Below, in pieces: positions 1 through 10,313 of a DNA stretch of 40,160 nt. The notes under the pieces were generated by a model. The model did not search any database. It saw only the letters and a program-made list of their open reading frames with translations, and was not told the DNA's origin. The position numbers were made by a program, and so were the translations under genes. Where the stretch lies: positions 1 to 40,160 of the forward strand of contig CACFSX010000002.1 of NCBI GenBank assembly GCA_902569095.1, read 5' to 3'. Origin of the DNA: an uncultured Alphaproteobacteria bacterium. GTDB taxonomy: Bacteria > Pseudomonadota > Alphaproteobacteria > Methylaequorales > Methylaequoraceae. Within the stretch, counting starts at the first letter, position 1; every line of letters starts with the position of its first letter.

Positions 1-1
1 A

Positions 2-172
2 TATATTCTAATTAGTTTTTTATTTCTTTTGTTGAGTTGTGGGTATAAAAAAATTCTTAATTCCCAAAATCCTAAAAAAGTAAATAAAGATTATTCCAGG
101 TCTATGGATATACAAGAAACTGCTGAAGATCATCCCATAATAAGATCGGCCAGAAAAAGGTTAGGAAAGTAA
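2..172 (+). CDS. Small lipoprotein, 5' end outside window
   Basis: The last 56 codons of a plus-strand gene read open from base 2 to a TAA at 170-172. The visible N-terminal part is a hydrophobic stretch ending in LLLSCG, a good lipobox (L-S-C-G), so the mature protein should be a lipid-anchored peptide of about 43 residues beginning at that Cys. The tail is charged and ends RSARKRLGK. The start codon lies upstream of the window. The stop directly abuts the stop of the convergent uvrA gene, with no spacer. I do not recognise the family. It is short like the LptM-type lipoproteins of proteobacteria, but the mature sequence does not clearly match. The lipoprotein call is fairly safe; function is unknown. 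Confidence 0.55.
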   Translation, partial: YILISFLFLLLSCGYKKILNSQNPKKVNKDYSRSMDIQETAEDHPIIRSARKRLGK

Positions 173-2998
173 TCATTTTTTTAAGAATTCATTGAGGCAT
201 TTACCTGTATCATTTTTATTTTGTGACAACAAATGTTCAACTGTTCCTTCAAATAAGATATGGCCTCCCTTATCTCCACCTTCAGGACCAAGGTCAATAA
301 TCCAATCTGAAGTTTTAATCACGTCTAAATTATGTTCAATAACAAGTACAGTATTTCCTTCAACTACAAATTTGTGAAGAATTTCTAAAAGTTTTCGTAC
401 ATCGTGCGTATGCAATCCGGTTGTGGGTTCATCAAGGATATACATTGTTCTGCCAGTTGATCTTTTTGAGAGTTCTTTTGCTAATTTAATTCTTTGGGCT
501 TCGCCTCCAGATAAAGTTGTAGCTGACTGTCCTATTTTTATATATTCAAGACCTACTTTTTTTAGTGTTTCGAGTTTTTTAGAAATTGATGGAATGGCTT
601 TGAAAAACTCTAAGCCTTCTTCTACAGTCATATTTAATACATCAGAGATATTTTTATTTTTAAATTTTACTTCTAGTGTTTCTCTGTTAAATCTTCTTCC
701 TTTGCATAGGTCACAAGTTACAAATACGTCTGCGAGAAAATGCATTTCTATCCTCAATAGTCCGTCACCCTGACAATTTTCACATCTACCACCTTTAACA
801 TTAAAAGAAAATCGACCTGGTTTATAACCTCTGGCTCTTGACTCTGGAAGATGTGAATACCATTCTCTTATGAAGTTGAAACACCCAGTGTATGTGGCAG
901 GGTTAGATCTCGGTGTTCTGCCAATTGGTGTTTGATCTATTTGAATTATTTTATCAAGATTTTCATATCCTTTAACATCTTCATGAGGAAGAGGTTGTTC
1001 ACTTGAGTTATAGATTTTTTTTGATAAAGATTTAAAAAGGGTTTCTATAACCAAAGTTGATTTTCCACCACCTGATACCCCAGTAATACTGATGAACTTT
1101 TTAAGAGGAAACCTTACGTTTAAGTTTTTAAGGTTATTTCCATTCGCACCCTTTATTTCAACATATTTATCATCCATCGATTTATTACTTTTATTTATTG
1201 GAATCATTAATTTTTTTGATAAATATGCTCCTGTTAAACTTTTACTATTTTTAATTATTTCGCTTGGTTTGCCTTCAGCTATTATGTTACCACCGTTTAC
1301 CCCAGCTCCAATTCCTACATCAATCACATAATCACTTTCTAGAATAGTTTCTTCATCGTGTTCAACGACAATTAGTGAATTCCCAAGATCTCTAAGATTT
1401 TTTAACGTACTAATTAGTTTTTTATTGTCTCTTTGATGCAACCCAATTGATGGTTCATCTAGCACATATAAAACACCAGTTAAGCCTGATCCTATTTGTG
1501 AAGCTAATCTTATCCTTTGACTTTCTCCCCCGGATAAAGTGTTAGAACTTCTAGATAACTGAAGATAGCCTAAACCAACGTTGTTAAGAAAAGATAATCT
1601 ATCAATTATTTCTTTAATAATTTTATTTGAAATTTTTCTTTTATAATCAGATAAAGATTTTTCTAAATTCATGAACCATTGTAAACTTTTTTCAATTGAT
1701 AAATTTGTGATCTCACTGATATCTTTATCATTTATTTTTACTGCTAATGCCTCTTTTTTTAACCTTGCCCCACCGCATGTTTCACAATTGAATTTGCTTA
1801 AATATTTATTAAGTTCTTCTCTTTGCCACATATCTGATCTTTTTAACTTATTTTCTAAAAATCCTACTACTCCATCAAATTCTTTGCTGTAATTCCAACC
1901 AGTGTAATTATTAAAAATATTAATCATTTTACTGTCACCAAAAATTACTTTTGTTTTCTTCTCTTCAGTTAGATCTTCCCATTTTTGATTTGGGTTTATA
2001 GAACAATGTCTGGCGACTTCTTTTGTTAATTCTTGATAAAATTGGTTATTTTTATTCCATGGAAGAATAACACCTTCATTGAGAGACAATGATGGGTTGC
2101 CAATAATAAGCTCTGGGTTAAATTTTTCTTTATAACCTAGACCGTCACAAGCCTTACAGGCTCCATTAGGACTATTAAACGAAAAGAGTCTTGGCTCTAT
2201 TTCTTCAATAGTAAAACCTGAAATTGGACATGCAAATTTTGATGAAAAAATAAAATTTTTTTTTTCAACCACATCATAAAAATAAATGACTCCATCTGAC
2301 AAACTTATCGCAGCTTCGATTGATTGTGCTATTCTACTTTCGTATTTTTTATCAACCTCTATTCTATCAACTATAATATCAATTGAATGATTTTTCTTCT
2401 TATCAAGTTGAGGGATATTTGAAGAGTCACAAACTTTTCCGTCAATCCTGAATCTCATAAATCCTTTTTTAATAAAATCAGTAATCTCTTTTTTAAATTC
2501 TCCCTTCCTGTTATTTACTACAGGAGAAATTAAATAAAATTTTTGTTTTTTTTTGAATTTATAAAATTCATCCACAATTTCTTGAACACTCATAGATTTG
2601 ATTTCTTTTCCAGTTTCTGGAGAGTAAGGAGTTCCAATTCTTGCAAATAAAACTCTAAAATAATCATATATTTCTGTAACCGTGCCTACGGTTGATCTTG
2701 GATTTCTAGATGTTGTTTTCTGATCAATTGATATAGAGGGCGATAAGCCTTCTATGGAATCAACATCAGGCTTCTCCATCATATTCAAAAATTGTCTAGC
2801 ATATGAAGATAAACTCTCTACGTATCGTCTCTGACCTTCTGCATAGATAGTATCAAAAGCGAGTGATGATTTTCCTGATCCGGATAAACCACTAATAACA
2901 ACAAACTTATTTTTAGGAATATTTACATTTATGTTTCTAAGATTGTGTTGTCTTGCTCCTACTATTTTTATAAAGTTTTGATTGTGCTTTGGTTTCAT
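173..2998 (-). CDS. uvrA: Excinuclease ABC subunit A
   Basis: UvrA is the damage-recognition ATPase of nucleotide excision repair; it loads UvrB at lesions. The 941-residue product matches the usual length (about 940). It has two ABC ATPase halves: Walker [10 protein letters not shown] at residues 37-45 and GVSGGGKST near residue 637. Both signature motifs are present ([14 protein letters not shown] and [14 protein letters not shown]), as are [10 protein letters not shown] and [10 protein letters not shown]. Both zinc modules are visible: CPISG...CKAC in the first half and CENC...CDLC in the second. The conserved [11 protein letters not shown] segment precedes the second zinc finger. The second Walker A has Gly where most UvrAs have Ser (GVSGSGKS), a mild variant. 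The ATG at 2996-2998 gives the family N-terminus. The gene is divergent from ssb across 74 bases. Confidence 0.98.
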   Translation of the reverse strand: MKPKHNQNFIKIVGARQHNLRNINVNIPKNKFVVISGLSGSGKSSLAFDTIYAEGQRRYVESLSSYARQFLNMMEKPDVDSIEGLSPSISIDQKTTSRNPRSTVGTVTEIYDYFRVLFARIGTPYSPETGKEIKSMSVQEIVDEFYKFKKKQKFYLISPVVNNRKGEFKKEITDFIKKGFMRFRIDGKVCDSSNIPQLDKKKNHSIDIIVDRIEVDKKYESRIAQSIEAAISLSDGVIYFYDVVEKKNFIFSSKFACPISGFTIEEIEPRLFSFNSPNGACKACDGLGYKEKFNPELIIGNPSLSLNEGVILPWNKNNQFYQELTKEVARHCSINPNQKWEDLTEEKKTKVIFGDSKMINIFNNYTGWNYSKEFDGVVGFLENKLKRSDMWQREELNKYLSKFNCETCGGARLKKEALAVKINDKDISEITNLSIEKSLQWFMNLEKSLSDYKRKISNKIIKEIIDRLSFLNNVGLGYLQLSRSSNTLSGGESQRIRLASQIGSGLTGVLYVLDEPSIGLHQRDNKKLISTLKNLRDLGNSLIVVEHDEETILESDYVIDVGIGAGVNGGNIIAEGKPSEIIKNSKSLTGAYLSKKLMIPINKSNKSMDDKYVEIKGANGNNLKNLNVRFPLKKFISITGVSGGGKSTLVIETLFKSLSKKIYNSSEQPLPHEDVKGYENLDKIIQIDQTPIGRTPRSNPATYTGCFNFIREWYSHLPESRARGYKPGRFSFNVKGGRCENCQGDGLLRIEMHFLADVFVTCDLCKGRRFNRETLEVKFKNKNISDVLNMTVEEGLEFFKAIPSISKKLETLKKVGLEYIKIGQSATTLSGGEAQRIKLAKELSKRSTGRTMYILDEPTTGLHTHDVRKLLEILHKFVVEGNTVLVIEHNLDVIKTSDWIIDLGPEGGDKGGHILFEGTVEHLLSQNKNDTGKCLNEFLKK

Positions 2999-3050
2999 TT
3001 TCTTAAAAACTTTTAAAAGATTTATATTTTATTTAGAGTAATTATGATAT

Positions 3051-3056
3051 TATAAT
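3051..3056 (+). promoter_or_regulatory. Candidate -10 element upstream of ssb
   Basis: A perfect TATAAT lies 16 bases before the ssb ATG in the 74-base divergent uvrA/ssb spacer. No convincing -35 box sits at the right distance, and I found no alphaproteobacterial LexA box (GTTC-N7-GTTC type) in the spacer. AT-richness makes chance TATAAT likely, so this is only a candidate. Confidence 0.3.
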
Positions 3057-3072
3057 TTTTTTTATTATAACA

Positions 3073-3534
3073 ATGGCAGGATCAGTTAATAAAGTCATAT
3101 TACTTGGAAGATTAGGTGGAGACCCAGAAATCAGAGTTTCACAAGAAGGAACAAAAATAGCTAGGTTCTCAATTGCAACAAGTGAATCTTGGAAAGACAA
3201 GACAACAAACGAGAAAAAAGAAAAAACGGATTGGCATAAGATTGTAATTTTTTCAGCTGGGCTATCTGAAATAGTCGAGAAATTTCTTAAAAAAGGCTCT
3301 TTAGTATATTTAGAAGGTCAAATTAGATCCAGAAAATTTAATGACCAAACTGGCGTTGAAAAAACAACAACTGAAATAATACTTCAAGGATATAACTGTC
3401 AGTTGACGATGTTAGACAACAAATCCGATGATTTTCAAAAATTGAATTCTCCTAACATTGAAAACTCTTCTGTTGAAAAAAAAATTGACGAACCTTCGCA
3501 AGATTTTGATATTGAGGATGAAGTCCCTTTTTAA
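3073..3534 (+). CDS. ssb: Single-stranded DNA-binding protein
   Basis: SSB coats single-stranded DNA in replication, recombination and repair. The 153-residue protein has the typical OB-fold start (MAGSVNKVILLGRLGGDPE), the core WHKIVIF segment, and YLEGQIRSRKF. A disordered acidic linker follows, ending in the partner-binding tip DFDIEDEVPF (consensus DDDIPF), which recruits repair and replication proteins. Length is standard for a bacterial SSB. It lies 12 bases upstream of gyrA on the same strand, an arrangement usual in Alphaproteobacteria, and is divergent from uvrA. Nothing is missing or truncated. Confidence 0.97.
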   Translation: MAGSVNKVILLGRLGGDPEIRVSQEGTKIARFSIATSESWKDKTTNEKKEKTDWHKIVIFSAGLSEIVEKFLKKGSLVYLEGQIRSRKFNDQTGVEKTTTEIILQGYNCQLTMLDNKSDDFQKLNSPNIENSSVEKKIDEPSQDFDIEDEVPF

Positions 3535-3546
3535 GACAAAAAATTT

Positions 3547-6183
3547 ATGATTGACGATAGTAAGCCAGAAAATATAGAAAACGAAAGCATTTTTATAGAA
3601 AGAGAAATGGAGAACTCTTTCCTAGACTATGCAATGAGTGTGATAGTTTCTAGAGCTTTACCAGATGTATGCGATGGGTTAAAACCAGTTCACAGAAGAA
3701 TAATTTATGCAATGAATGAAGCTGGGTATACTTCAGGTAAACCCTCCAGGAAGTCTGCAAGAATTGTTGGTGATGTTATGGGTAAATACCATCCACATGG
3801 TGATTCTGCTATATATGACGCAATGGTTCGATTGGCCCAGGATTTTAGTATGAGAGTTCCGCTTATTGATGGCCAAGGAAACTTTGGTTCAATGGACGGA
3901 GATTCTGCAGCTGCTATGAGATATACAGAAGCTAAATTATCTCCAATTGCTTCATTTCTTGTAAATGATATTGACAACGAAACAGTCAATTTTAAAGAAA
4001 ATTATGATGGGACAGCTTTTGAACCGGAATTACTCCCTGCTGAATTTCCAAATTTATTGATAAATGGTTCAGAAGGAATTGCTGTAGGAATGGCAACTAA
4101 AATTCCCCCACATTGTCCAAATGAAATTATCGATGCTTCTTGCAAAATTATTCTAGAACCCAACACCACAGATGAAGAATTAATTCAGTTGGTTAAAGGT
4201 CCAGATTTTCCAACAGGAGGAATAATTATTGGAAAAACTGGAATAAGAGATGCTTACTTAAAAGGTAAAGGATCAATAATTATTAGAGCTAAAACATCCG
4301 TAGAACATTCAAAAAAAGGTAGAGAATCCATAATTATTTCAGAGATTCCTTATTCAATAAAAAAATCTCAATTAATTGAAAATATTGCAAAAGTAGCTAA
4401 AGAAAAAATAATAGATGGTATTTCAGAGCTTAGAGATGAGTCGAACAGAGAAGGGGTCAGAGTTGTCATAGATTTAAAAAGAGATGTTCAAGCTGATGTC
4501 GTGATGAATCAGTTGTATAAATTTACGTCATTACAGACTTCATTTGGAATAAATATGTTGGCCTTAAATAATGGTGTACCAGAACTATTAAATTTAAAAA
4601 GATATTTGGAACTTTTTACAAAGTTTAGAAAAGATATAGTCTATAAAAGAACTAGATATCATTTAAAAAAAACAAGAGAAAAAGCTCACATTCTTTTAGG
4701 ACTTTCTGTAGCTCTGGAAAATATTGATTTAATAATAGAACTTATTAGATCCTCAAAAGATTCTAACGATGCAAAAAATAAATTGATTTCTCAAAATTTT
4801 AAAATTCCATCTGATGATTTTATAATGGATTTTATAAACTCTGATAATGAAAGTTTAATCAAGTCTGGAAGATTCCAAATCACTGAAACACAAGCTAAAG
4901 CAATTTTAGAGATAAAATTAAGCAGATTAACCGGTTTAGAGAGGTCTAAATTAATTAATGATTTGAAGGAGTGCGTAGACTTAATTAATAATTTTTTGAA
5001 AATCTTATCTTCGAAAGATAAACTCAACGAAGTAATAATTAAAGAACTTCACCAAATAAAGGAAAAAATAGGATCTCTTCGACAAACTGAGATTTCGGAA
5101 AATGAGGAGGTGATTGATGATGAATCACTAATTAAGTCGGAAGATGTTGTTGTGACTCTAACCCATACAGGTTACATAAAAAGGGTTCCACTAAATTCCT
5201 ACAGAGCGCAAAAACGAGGTGGTAAAGGTAGAGCTGGAATGACAACGAAACAAGAAGATTTCGTGAGCGAGGTCTTTGCTGTAAATACACTTGCTCCTTT
5301 GCTTTTCTTTTCATCACGAGGAATAGTATATAAACTGAAAACATACAAATTACCAATTGGAAGTCCTGCCTCCAAGGGAAAAGCTTTGGTAAATTTACTC
5401 CCTTTAAGAAGCGGAGAAAAAATAACTGCGATAATGCCTTACGATGTTTCAGAGAATAATATTATTTTTGCAACTTCTTCAGGAAATATTAGAAGGAATA
5501 AACTTACTGATTTTCATAATATCAACGCGAATGGTAAAATTGCAATGAAACTTAATGAAAATGATAAGCTGGTTAATGTTTTGACTTGCTCAGAGGACTC
5601 AAATATCTTTTTATCAACCAAATTAGGGAAATGTATACGATTTTCTTGCAGTGATCTCAGAATTTTCTCTGGTAGATCATCAATCGGTGTTAGAGGTATA
5701 AAACTCTCAAAAGGTGATTCAGTTATTTCGTTAGCAATTTTAAACGGTATTGATTTTGATGTAACCGAAAGAGATGAGTACTTAAGAATGAGTGTACTGA
5801 AACGAAAAAACGAGAAAATAGATAATAAGAATTTAGATGATGAAAAGTTTCAAAATTTAAAAGATAACGAAGAATTCATCTTAAGTGTAACAGACAAGGG
5901 TTTCGGAAAAAGAAGTTCTGCATTTGAATATAGAAAAACAAAACGAGGAGGTCTTGGTATAGCGAATATGCAGCTTAGTAGTAGAAATGGAAGTCAGGTA
6001 GTTGCATCTTTTCCAATAAATCATAGCGATCAGCTTGTACTTGTAACGGATAAGGGTAAGCTAATTAGGTGTCCAGTAAATGACGTAAGAATTGGAGGAA
6101 GACAAACTCAAGGTGTAACATTATTTAATGTATCTGACGAAGAAAAAGTCGTTTCTGTTGCTAAATTAGAGGAAAATGACTGA
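3547..6183 (+). CDS. gyrA: DNA gyrase subunit A
   Basis: GyrA is the DNA-breaking and rejoining subunit of gyrase, which with GyrB introduces negative supercoils. The 878-residue length is normal. The active-site Tyr is Tyr126 in [11 protein letters not shown]. The quinolone-resistance region reads [14 protein letters not shown]; the positions equivalent to E. coli Ser83 and Asp87 are Ser87 and Asp91, both wild type. The C-terminal DNA-wrapping beta-pinwheel carries a GyrA box [11 protein letters not shown] and later pinwheel repeats ([19 protein letters not shown]). The end overlaps the coaD start by 8 bases, so translation is probably coupled. Confidence 0.98.
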   Translation: MIDDSKPENIENESIFIEREMENSFLDYAMSVIVSRALPDVCDGLKPVHRRIIYAMNEAGYTSGKPSRKSARIVGDVMGKYHPHGDSAIYDAMVRLAQDFSMRVPLIDGQGNFGSMDGDSAAAMRYTEAKLSPIASFLVNDIDNETVNFKENYDGTAFEPELLPAEFPNLLINGSEGIAVGMATKIPPHCPNEIIDASCKIILEPNTTDEELIQLVKGPDFPTGGIIIGKTGIRDAYLKGKGSIIIRAKTSVEHSKKGRESIIISEIPYSIKKSQLIENIAKVAKEKIIDGISELRDESNREGVRVVIDLKRDVQADVVMNQLYKFTSLQTSFGINMLALNNGVPELLNLKRYLELFTKFRKDIVYKRTRYHLKKTREKAHILLGLSVALENIDLIIELIRSSKDSNDAKNKLISQNFKIPSDDFIMDFINSDNESLIKSGRFQITETQAKAILEIKLSRLTGLERSKLINDLKECVDLINNFLKILSSKDKLNEVIIKELHQIKEKIGSLRQTEISENEEVIDDESLIKSEDVVVTLTHTGYIKRVPLNSYRAQKRGGKGRAGMTTKQEDFVSEVFAVNTLAPLLFFSSRGIVYKLKTYKLPIGSPASKGKALVNLLPLRSGEKITAIMPYDVSENNIIFATSSGNIRRNKLTDFHNINANGKIAMKLNENDKLVNVLTCSEDSNIFLSTKLGKCIRFSCSDLRIFSGRSSIGVRGIKLSKGDSVISLAILNGIDFDVTERDEYLRMSVLKRKNEKIDNKNLDDEKFQNLKDNEEFILSVTDKGFGKRSSAFEYRKTKRGGLGIANMQLSSRNGSQVVASFPINHSDQLVLVTDKGKLIRCPVNDVRIGGRQTQGVTLFNVSDEEKVVSVAKLEEND

Positions 6184-6682
6184 TAATCTAATTACAGGAA
6201 TTTACCCTGGAACATTTGACCCTGTTACTTTCGGACACCTCGATATAATTCAAAGAGCATCTCACATAGTAAATAAATTAATTATAAGTGTAGCTGAAAA
6301 TAAACATAAAAAGCCTTTTTTTGATTTAGATGAAAGAATTCTTATGATTAAGGACTCGTTAAGCTTTATTAATACAAAAAATTGTGACATTGACGTTGTA
6401 GGTTTTGATAATTTGTTAGTACAACATGCGAAAAAATGCGAAGCAAAGGTAATTATTAGAGGTTTAAGAGCTGTAGCAGATTTTGAATATGAGTTTCAGA
6501 TGGCAGGTATGAATTCTAAGTTAGGACCTGAGATAGAGACTATTTTTTTAATGGCGTCTGAAAATCTTCAGTTAACCTCCGCAAGATTTGTGAAAGAAAT
6601 TGCATTTTACGGTGGTGAGATAAAGAATTTTGTTCCAGAAAACGTTCTTAAAATGTTTGAAATTAAAAGAAAGGAAAAATAA
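6176..6682 (+). CDS. coaD: Pantetheine-phosphate adenylyltransferase
   Basis: CoaD catalyses the penultimate step of coenzyme A synthesis: 4'-phosphopantetheine plus ATP gives dephospho-CoA. The 168-residue product opens with [18 protein letters not shown], whose T18-F-G-H21 is the nucleotidyltransferase T/HxGH motif. It continues with [17 protein letters not shown] and the ATP-binding segment [13 protein letters not shown], all diagnostic. The ATG overlaps the gyrA end by 8 bases, and the TAA shares one base with the next ATG (TAATG), so gyrA-coaD-cyclophilin are probably co-transcribed. Confidence 0.96.
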   Translation: MTDNLITGIYPGTFDPVTFGHLDIIQRASHIVNKLIISVAENKHKKPFFDLDERILMIKDSLSFINTKNCDIDVVGFDNLLVQHAKKCEAKVIIRGLRAVADFEYEFQMAGMNSKLGPEIETIFLMASENLQLTSARFVKEIAFYGGEIKNFVPENVLKMFEIKRKEK

Positions 6683-7209
6683 TGTTTAAATTCTTAAGAT
6701 ATTTTGTACAAACTTGTTTGTTTTTCATGTTTACCAACTCCTTTGCAACCGAAAAACCAGTACTTCATATGGTTTTAGAAAAGGGGATTGTAAAGATACA
6801 AACCTTTCCAGATAAAGCTCCAAATACAGTTAAAAGAATAATAGAGTTATCGGAAAGAGGTTTTTATGACGGTTTGACTTTTCATCGAGTAATATCAGGT
6901 TTTATGGCTCAAGGAGGTGATCCAAAGGGTGATGGGACTGGTGGAAGTGGAAAAAATTTAAAGGCTGAATTTAATGATGTTAAACATGAAAGAGGAATTG
7001 TATCAATGGCACGAGCAAGTGATCCAGATTCAGCTGACAGTCAATTTTTTATTTGCTATGATAGTCATCCATTTTTGGATGGCAAGTACACTGTTTGGGG
7101 TAAAGTTACTGAAGGAATGAACTTGATTGAAAGAATTCCTGAGGGAAAAGGTCAAAATGGACAAGTTCTTAGGAACCCAACGAAGATAATAACAATAAGA
7201 TTAAAATAA
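6682..7209 (+). CDS. Exported cyclophilin-type peptidyl-prolyl isomerase
   Basis: This is a cis-trans prolyl isomerase of the cyclophilin family, 175 residues. An N-terminal signal peptide (hydrophobic core around residues 8-17, Ala-containing cleavage region near residue 23) sends it to the periplasm. The catalytic cyclophilin segment is clear: LTFHRVISGFMAQGGDPKGDGTGGSG with the active-site Arg in FHR, then DSQFFICYDSHPFLDGKYTVWGKV. It starts on the last base of the coaD stop codon. Cyclophilin genes next to coaD are common in Alphaproteobacteria. The product probably helps fold envelope proteins; its clients are unknown. Confidence 0.93.
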   Translation: MFKFLRYFVQTCLFFMFTNSFATEKPVLHMVLEKGIVKIQTFPDKAPNTVKRIIELSERGFYDGLTFHRVISGFMAQGGDPKGDGTGGSGKNLKAEFNDVKHERGIVSMARASDPDSADSQFFICYDSHPFLDGKYTVWGKVTEGMNLIERIPEGKGQNGQVLRNPTKIITIRLK

Positions 7210-7221
7210 AATAAATTTTTG

Positions 7222-7250
7222 TTGTGAAAATTATATAATTTTACTATATC
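7222..7250 (+). promoter_or_regulatory. Probable promoter of tRNA-Lys
   Basis: TTGTGA at 7222-7227, a 17-base spacer and TATATC at 7245-7250 make a reasonable sigma70-type promoter ending 12 bases before the first base of the mature tRNA. Spacing is ideal; each box matches the consensus at four of six positions. It may also serve the DUF502 gene downstream. Confidence 0.45.
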
Positions 7251-7262
7251 CTAACTAACAGT

Positions 7263-7338
7263 GCGCCCGTAGCTCAGTTGGTAGAGCACTCCCCTTTTAA
7301 GGGAGTTGTCATGAGTTCGAGCCTCATCGGGCGTACCA
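7263..7338 (+). tRNA. tRNA-Lys (UUU anticodon)
   Basis: A complete 76-base cloverleaf. The acceptor is GCGCCCG (7263-7269) with CGGGCGT (7328-7334). The D arm is GCTC/GAGC, the anticodon stem CTCCC/GGGAG around loop CTTTTAA (anticodon TTT), and the T arm ATGAG/CTCAT around TTCGAGC. The discriminator is A and the 3' CCA is encoded. The first acceptor pair is G-U rather than Watson-Crick; everything else pairs. It sits between the cyclophilin and DUF502 genes on the same strand. Confidence 0.96.
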
Positions 7339-7355
7339 CTAGACTAAGGTTCTAA

Positions 7356-7979
7356 ATGTGGGCTAGATTAAAAAACTATTTTTTTACTGGAATACTAGTA
7401 ACAGCACCAGTTGTTATCACCTTTTGGATTGTAATCTCACTTATAAACTTGTTTGATAGGCTTATCACTCCTGTTATACCATATTATTTAAATCCTAATT
7501 TTTATCTACCAAGAGACGTACCAGGGTTAGGTCTCATAGTACTTATCTTATTTATGGTTGTTATTGGCTCTTTAACGGCGAATTTCTTCGGTTCGTGGCT
7601 TCTAAAGAAAACTGATTTGGTAATACAAAGAATCCCGCTCATAAAAGTTTTTTATAAAACAATTAAACAAATATTAGAAACAATTCTCAAAACTAATTCC
7701 GATGCGTTTAGAGAGGCAGTATTAGTTGAATATCCTAGAAAGGGTGTATGGGTAATAGGTTTCACGACTGGAGAGGTTGAAGGTGAAATAAAAACAAAAT
7801 TAAAAAAAAAACTTACAAACGTTTTTATTCCAACAACACCGAACCCAACATCTGGATTTCTTTTAATGGTTCCAAATACCGAATTAAAAAAATTAAACGT
7901 AAGTGTAGATGATGCAATTAAAACGATTGTATCAGCAGGAATAATTAAATTAGAATCTAAACAGAATAAAAATTCTTAA
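7356..7979 (+). CDS. DUF502 family inner-membrane protein
   Basis: This 207-residue membrane protein has the DUF502 layout. The N-terminal helix begins RLKNYFFTGILVTAPVVIT. A second helix around residues 48-75 (GLGLIVLILFMVVIGSLTANFFG) is followed by the conserved segment RIPLIKVFYKTIKQ and a soluble C-terminal region with PTTPNPTSGFLLMVP. The family's function is not established. It lies next to recG-sdhE-mfd, as often in Alphaproteobacteria. It starts 17 bases after the tRNA-Lys gene, and its last 23 bases overlap the 3' end of the convergent recG. Confidence 0.9.
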   Translation: MWARLKNYFFTGILVTAPVVITFWIVISLINLFDRLITPVIPYYLNPNFYLPRDVPGLGLIVLILFMVVIGSLTANFFGSWLLKKTDLVIQRIPLIKVFYKTIKQILETILKTNSDAFREAVLVEYPRKGVWVIGFTTGEVEGEIKTKLKKKLTNVFIPTTPNPTSGFLLMVPNTELKKLNVSVDDAIKTIVSAGIIKLESKQNKNS

Positions 7980-10023
7980 AATTTTTTTCTTGATAAAAAA
8001 TTTTTTGAAGAAATTCAATTTTATCCTGGTTTTTTTTATAGTTTCTTATCAGATATTCTGAATTCTCTTTAACGGAATCAAGTAGCGAATGGTCTTCGTG
8101 TGGTTTGAAAAATTTCCATGAAGGTAAACCAGTTTGATTTGTACCAAAAAAATCACCTGCGCCTCTCAAATACAGGTCTTTTTCTGCGATTTCAAATCCA
8201 TCACTACTATTTTTGAGAATTAAAAGTCTTTTTTTTGTTAATTCTGATAGGTTTTGATTATAAATTAAAACACAATTTGCATGAAGTTTGCCTCTTGTCA
8301 CTCTTCCTCTAAGTTGATGAATTTGAGCAAGTCCAAATTTCTCAACATTTTCAATTATCATTAATGTTGCATTTGGAATATTTATGCCTACTTCTATGAC
8401 TGTTGTGGAAACCAGAATCATAATTTTTCGCTCTTTAAATTGCTTTATCACTTTCTCAGCATCTTCCTTATTCATTTTTCCGTGAATAAAACCAACTTTA
8501 TTTTTAAATCTTTTCTTAAGATATTCATATCTAGTGGTTAAGGTCTGTTCTTCAGAATCTAATGTTCCTATTGTAGGTAAAATCCAAAATACTTGCTCAT
8601 TCTTGAGAAGTTTCCTTTCAATTCCTTCTATGAGAGTTTCAATTTTATTTTTATTAATAAGAGAAGTAACCACTTCTTTTCTTCCAGGGGGCTTTGATTT
8701 TATATTTGAAATTGATATCTCACCATATATTACAAATGACAGACTTCTAGGAATAGGTGTTGCAGACATTATTAAAGTGTGGCAACCGGCCGACTTATCT
8801 AAGAGATTAATTCTTTGTCTAACTCCGAATTTGTGTTGTTCGTCTATAACAATCAAGCCTAATTTAAAGAACTCTATTGACGAATTGTAAACGCTATGAG
8901 TTCCTATTAAAATATCGATATCATTTTTTATCAAACGATCATATATATCCCTTTTATTTTTAGTTTTACCCGTTAATATTTCAATTTTAATTCCAAATTC
9001 AGACAATAACTCATTGAAGTATTCGAAATGTTGATTGGCCAATATTTCAGTCGGAGCCATCAATACGACTTGAAATCCACTTCTAATTACATCTGCTATT
9101 ATTAAAAGTGCAACTATTGTTTTTCCAGAACCGACATCGCCCTGAATAAGTCTATACATTTGTTTTTTCAATGATAAGTCATATTTGATATCTTCCAAAG
9201 TTTTGAATTGATCTTTTGTGAGTTTGAATGAAAGTTTTTTTTGGATTTTAATAGATAGTTCAGAGTTACATATAGGTATTAAATTATTTTTCACATTTAC
9301 TCTTTGCTTAAGTTCATTGAAAATCATATAACTTGAAAGAAGCTCATCATATGCAAGTCTTTTACGATTGCTTTCAAGTAAATCTAATTCACTTTTTGAA
9401 TTGGGGTTATGAATTTGTAAAAGTGAGTCTTTAAAAGAGTTCCAATTTTTTTTTTTAAACTTTTTTAAAATCCATTCATCCGGAAAACTGCAAGATTTAA
9501 TTATATCTAAGTGATTTTTAACAAACTTTCTGAAAATTTTTTTATTTATTTTTTTTCTTGATAAATTATATTGTGGTTCGTATTTATCAAAATGAAAAAT
9601 ATCTTTCATATCCAAAACCCCTTCTGGATGAATGATTTGAAGCCTACTCTTCGCAAAAACTAATTTTCCAGTAATTCTATATATTTTTTGGAGTTTAATA
9701 TAATTTTTGATTTGAAATTCTTTCATATTAAAAAAAAGAAGTTCAATTATTTGCTTTTTCTTATTCTCACAAAGAATTTTTAAAGGAGCATTTTTATTAT
9801 ATTTTTTTTCATATTTTATTATAAGTAAGTCACACGAGATTATTTTTTCGAAATGATTTGGTTTAATTTCCTCAACTAAAATATTTTCATTAATAGTCAA
9901 TGGCATATGTGTATAAAGGTCAATAACTCTTTTTCCAAAAAAGCTGATAATATTTTTAATTGTTAAATTGTTTCTTAAAAAATCAAAATTATTAAAAATA
10001 TTTTTATTTTTTAAATTGTTCAT
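7957..10023 (-). CDS. recG: ATP-dependent DNA helicase RecG
   Basis: RecG reverses stalled replication forks and processes branched DNA. The 688-residue length is typical. Visible motifs in order: an N-terminal wedge/OB region (residues about 1-230), motif I GDVGSGKT, motif Ib region MAPTEILANQH, motif II VIDEQHKFGVRQR (DEQH box), motif III MSATPIPRS, and the C-terminal helicase half with STTVIEVGINIPNA and LRGRVTRG. The RecG-specific end DLYLRGAGDFFGTNQTGLP is present. The gene is divergent from sdhE with almost no spacer, and its 3' end overlaps DUF502. The wedge domain is Lys/Asn-rich, as expected at low GC. Confidence 0.96.
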   Translation of the reverse strand: MNNLKNKNIFNNFDFLRNNLTIKNIISFFGKRVIDLYTHMPLTINENILVEEIKPNHFEKIISCDLLIIKYEKKYNKNAPLKILCENKKKQIIELLFFNMKEFQIKNYIKLQKIYRITGKLVFAKSRLQIIHPEGVLDMKDIFHFDKYEPQYNLSRKKINKKIFRKFVKNHLDIIKSCSFPDEWILKKFKKKNWNSFKDSLLQIHNPNSKSELDLLESNRKRLAYDELLSSYMIFNELKQRVNVKNNLIPICNSELSIKIQKKLSFKLTKDQFKTLEDIKYDLSLKKQMYRLIQGDVGSGKTIVALLIIADVIRSGFQVVLMAPTEILANQHFEYFNELLSEFGIKIEILTGKTKNKRDIYDRLIKNDIDILIGTHSVYNSSIEFFKLGLIVIDEQHKFGVRQRINLLDKSAGCHTLIMSATPIPRSLSFVIYGEISISNIKSKPPGRKEVVTSLINKNKIETLIEGIERKLLKNEQVFWILPTIGTLDSEEQTLTTRYEYLKKRFKNKVGFIHGKMNKEDAEKVIKQFKERKIMILVSTTVIEVGINIPNATLMIIENVEKFGLAQIHQLRGRVTRGKLHANCVLIYNQNLSELTKKRLLILKNSSDGFEIAEKDLYLRGAGDFFGTNQTGLPSWKFFKPHEDHSLLDSVKENSEYLIRNYKKNQDKIEFLQKIFYQEKNFKNFYSV

Positions 10024-10049
10024 TTAAAATGCTCCAAAACAATATAATT

Positions 10050-10313
10050 ATGAATACAGCTTCTAAAAAAAAAATTCTACATAGAGCGAAGTATAGGGGA
10101 ATTAAAGAGTTAGACATTATATTTGAAAAATTTGTCAACACATATGAATATAAATTAAATGACGAAGAATTTAAAGAACTTGAAGAAATTTTAAAACTTC
10201 CAGATAATCTTCTTTTAGATATTATTTTAAAAAAAGAAAAAATACCTGCAAATTATGACAATTTGGTAATGAAAAAAATTTTTAAAATCTGTAACGATAA
10301 TTCAAGTGAATAA
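10050..10313 (+). CDS. sdhE: FAD assembly factor SdhE (DUF339)
   Basis: SdhE is a small protein that promotes covalent FAD attachment to the succinate dehydrogenase flavoprotein. The family motif RGxxE is present in RAKYRGIKELDIIFEKF, followed by the acidic FKELEEILKLPDNLLLDII segment. I chose the ATG at 10050, which gives 87 residues and the usual short lead before the motif. An in-frame ATG at 10029 would add seven residues and leave only five bases to the divergent recG start. The gene overlaps the mfd GTG start by 8 bases. The recG-sdhE-mfd arrangement is conserved in Alphaproteobacteria. Confidence 0.9.
   Translation: MNTASKKKILHRAKYRGIKELDIIFEKFVNTYEYKLNDEEFKELEEILKLPDNLLLDIILKKEKIPANYDNLVMKKIFKICNDNSSE

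Noticed and set aside
3805-3819. Quinolone-resistance change in gyrA
   Set aside because: Ser87 and Asp91, equivalent to E. coli Ser83 and Asp87, are both wild type.
3705-5356. Minus-strand frames inside gyrA
   Set aside because: Inside a fully conserved housekeeping gene; no family match.
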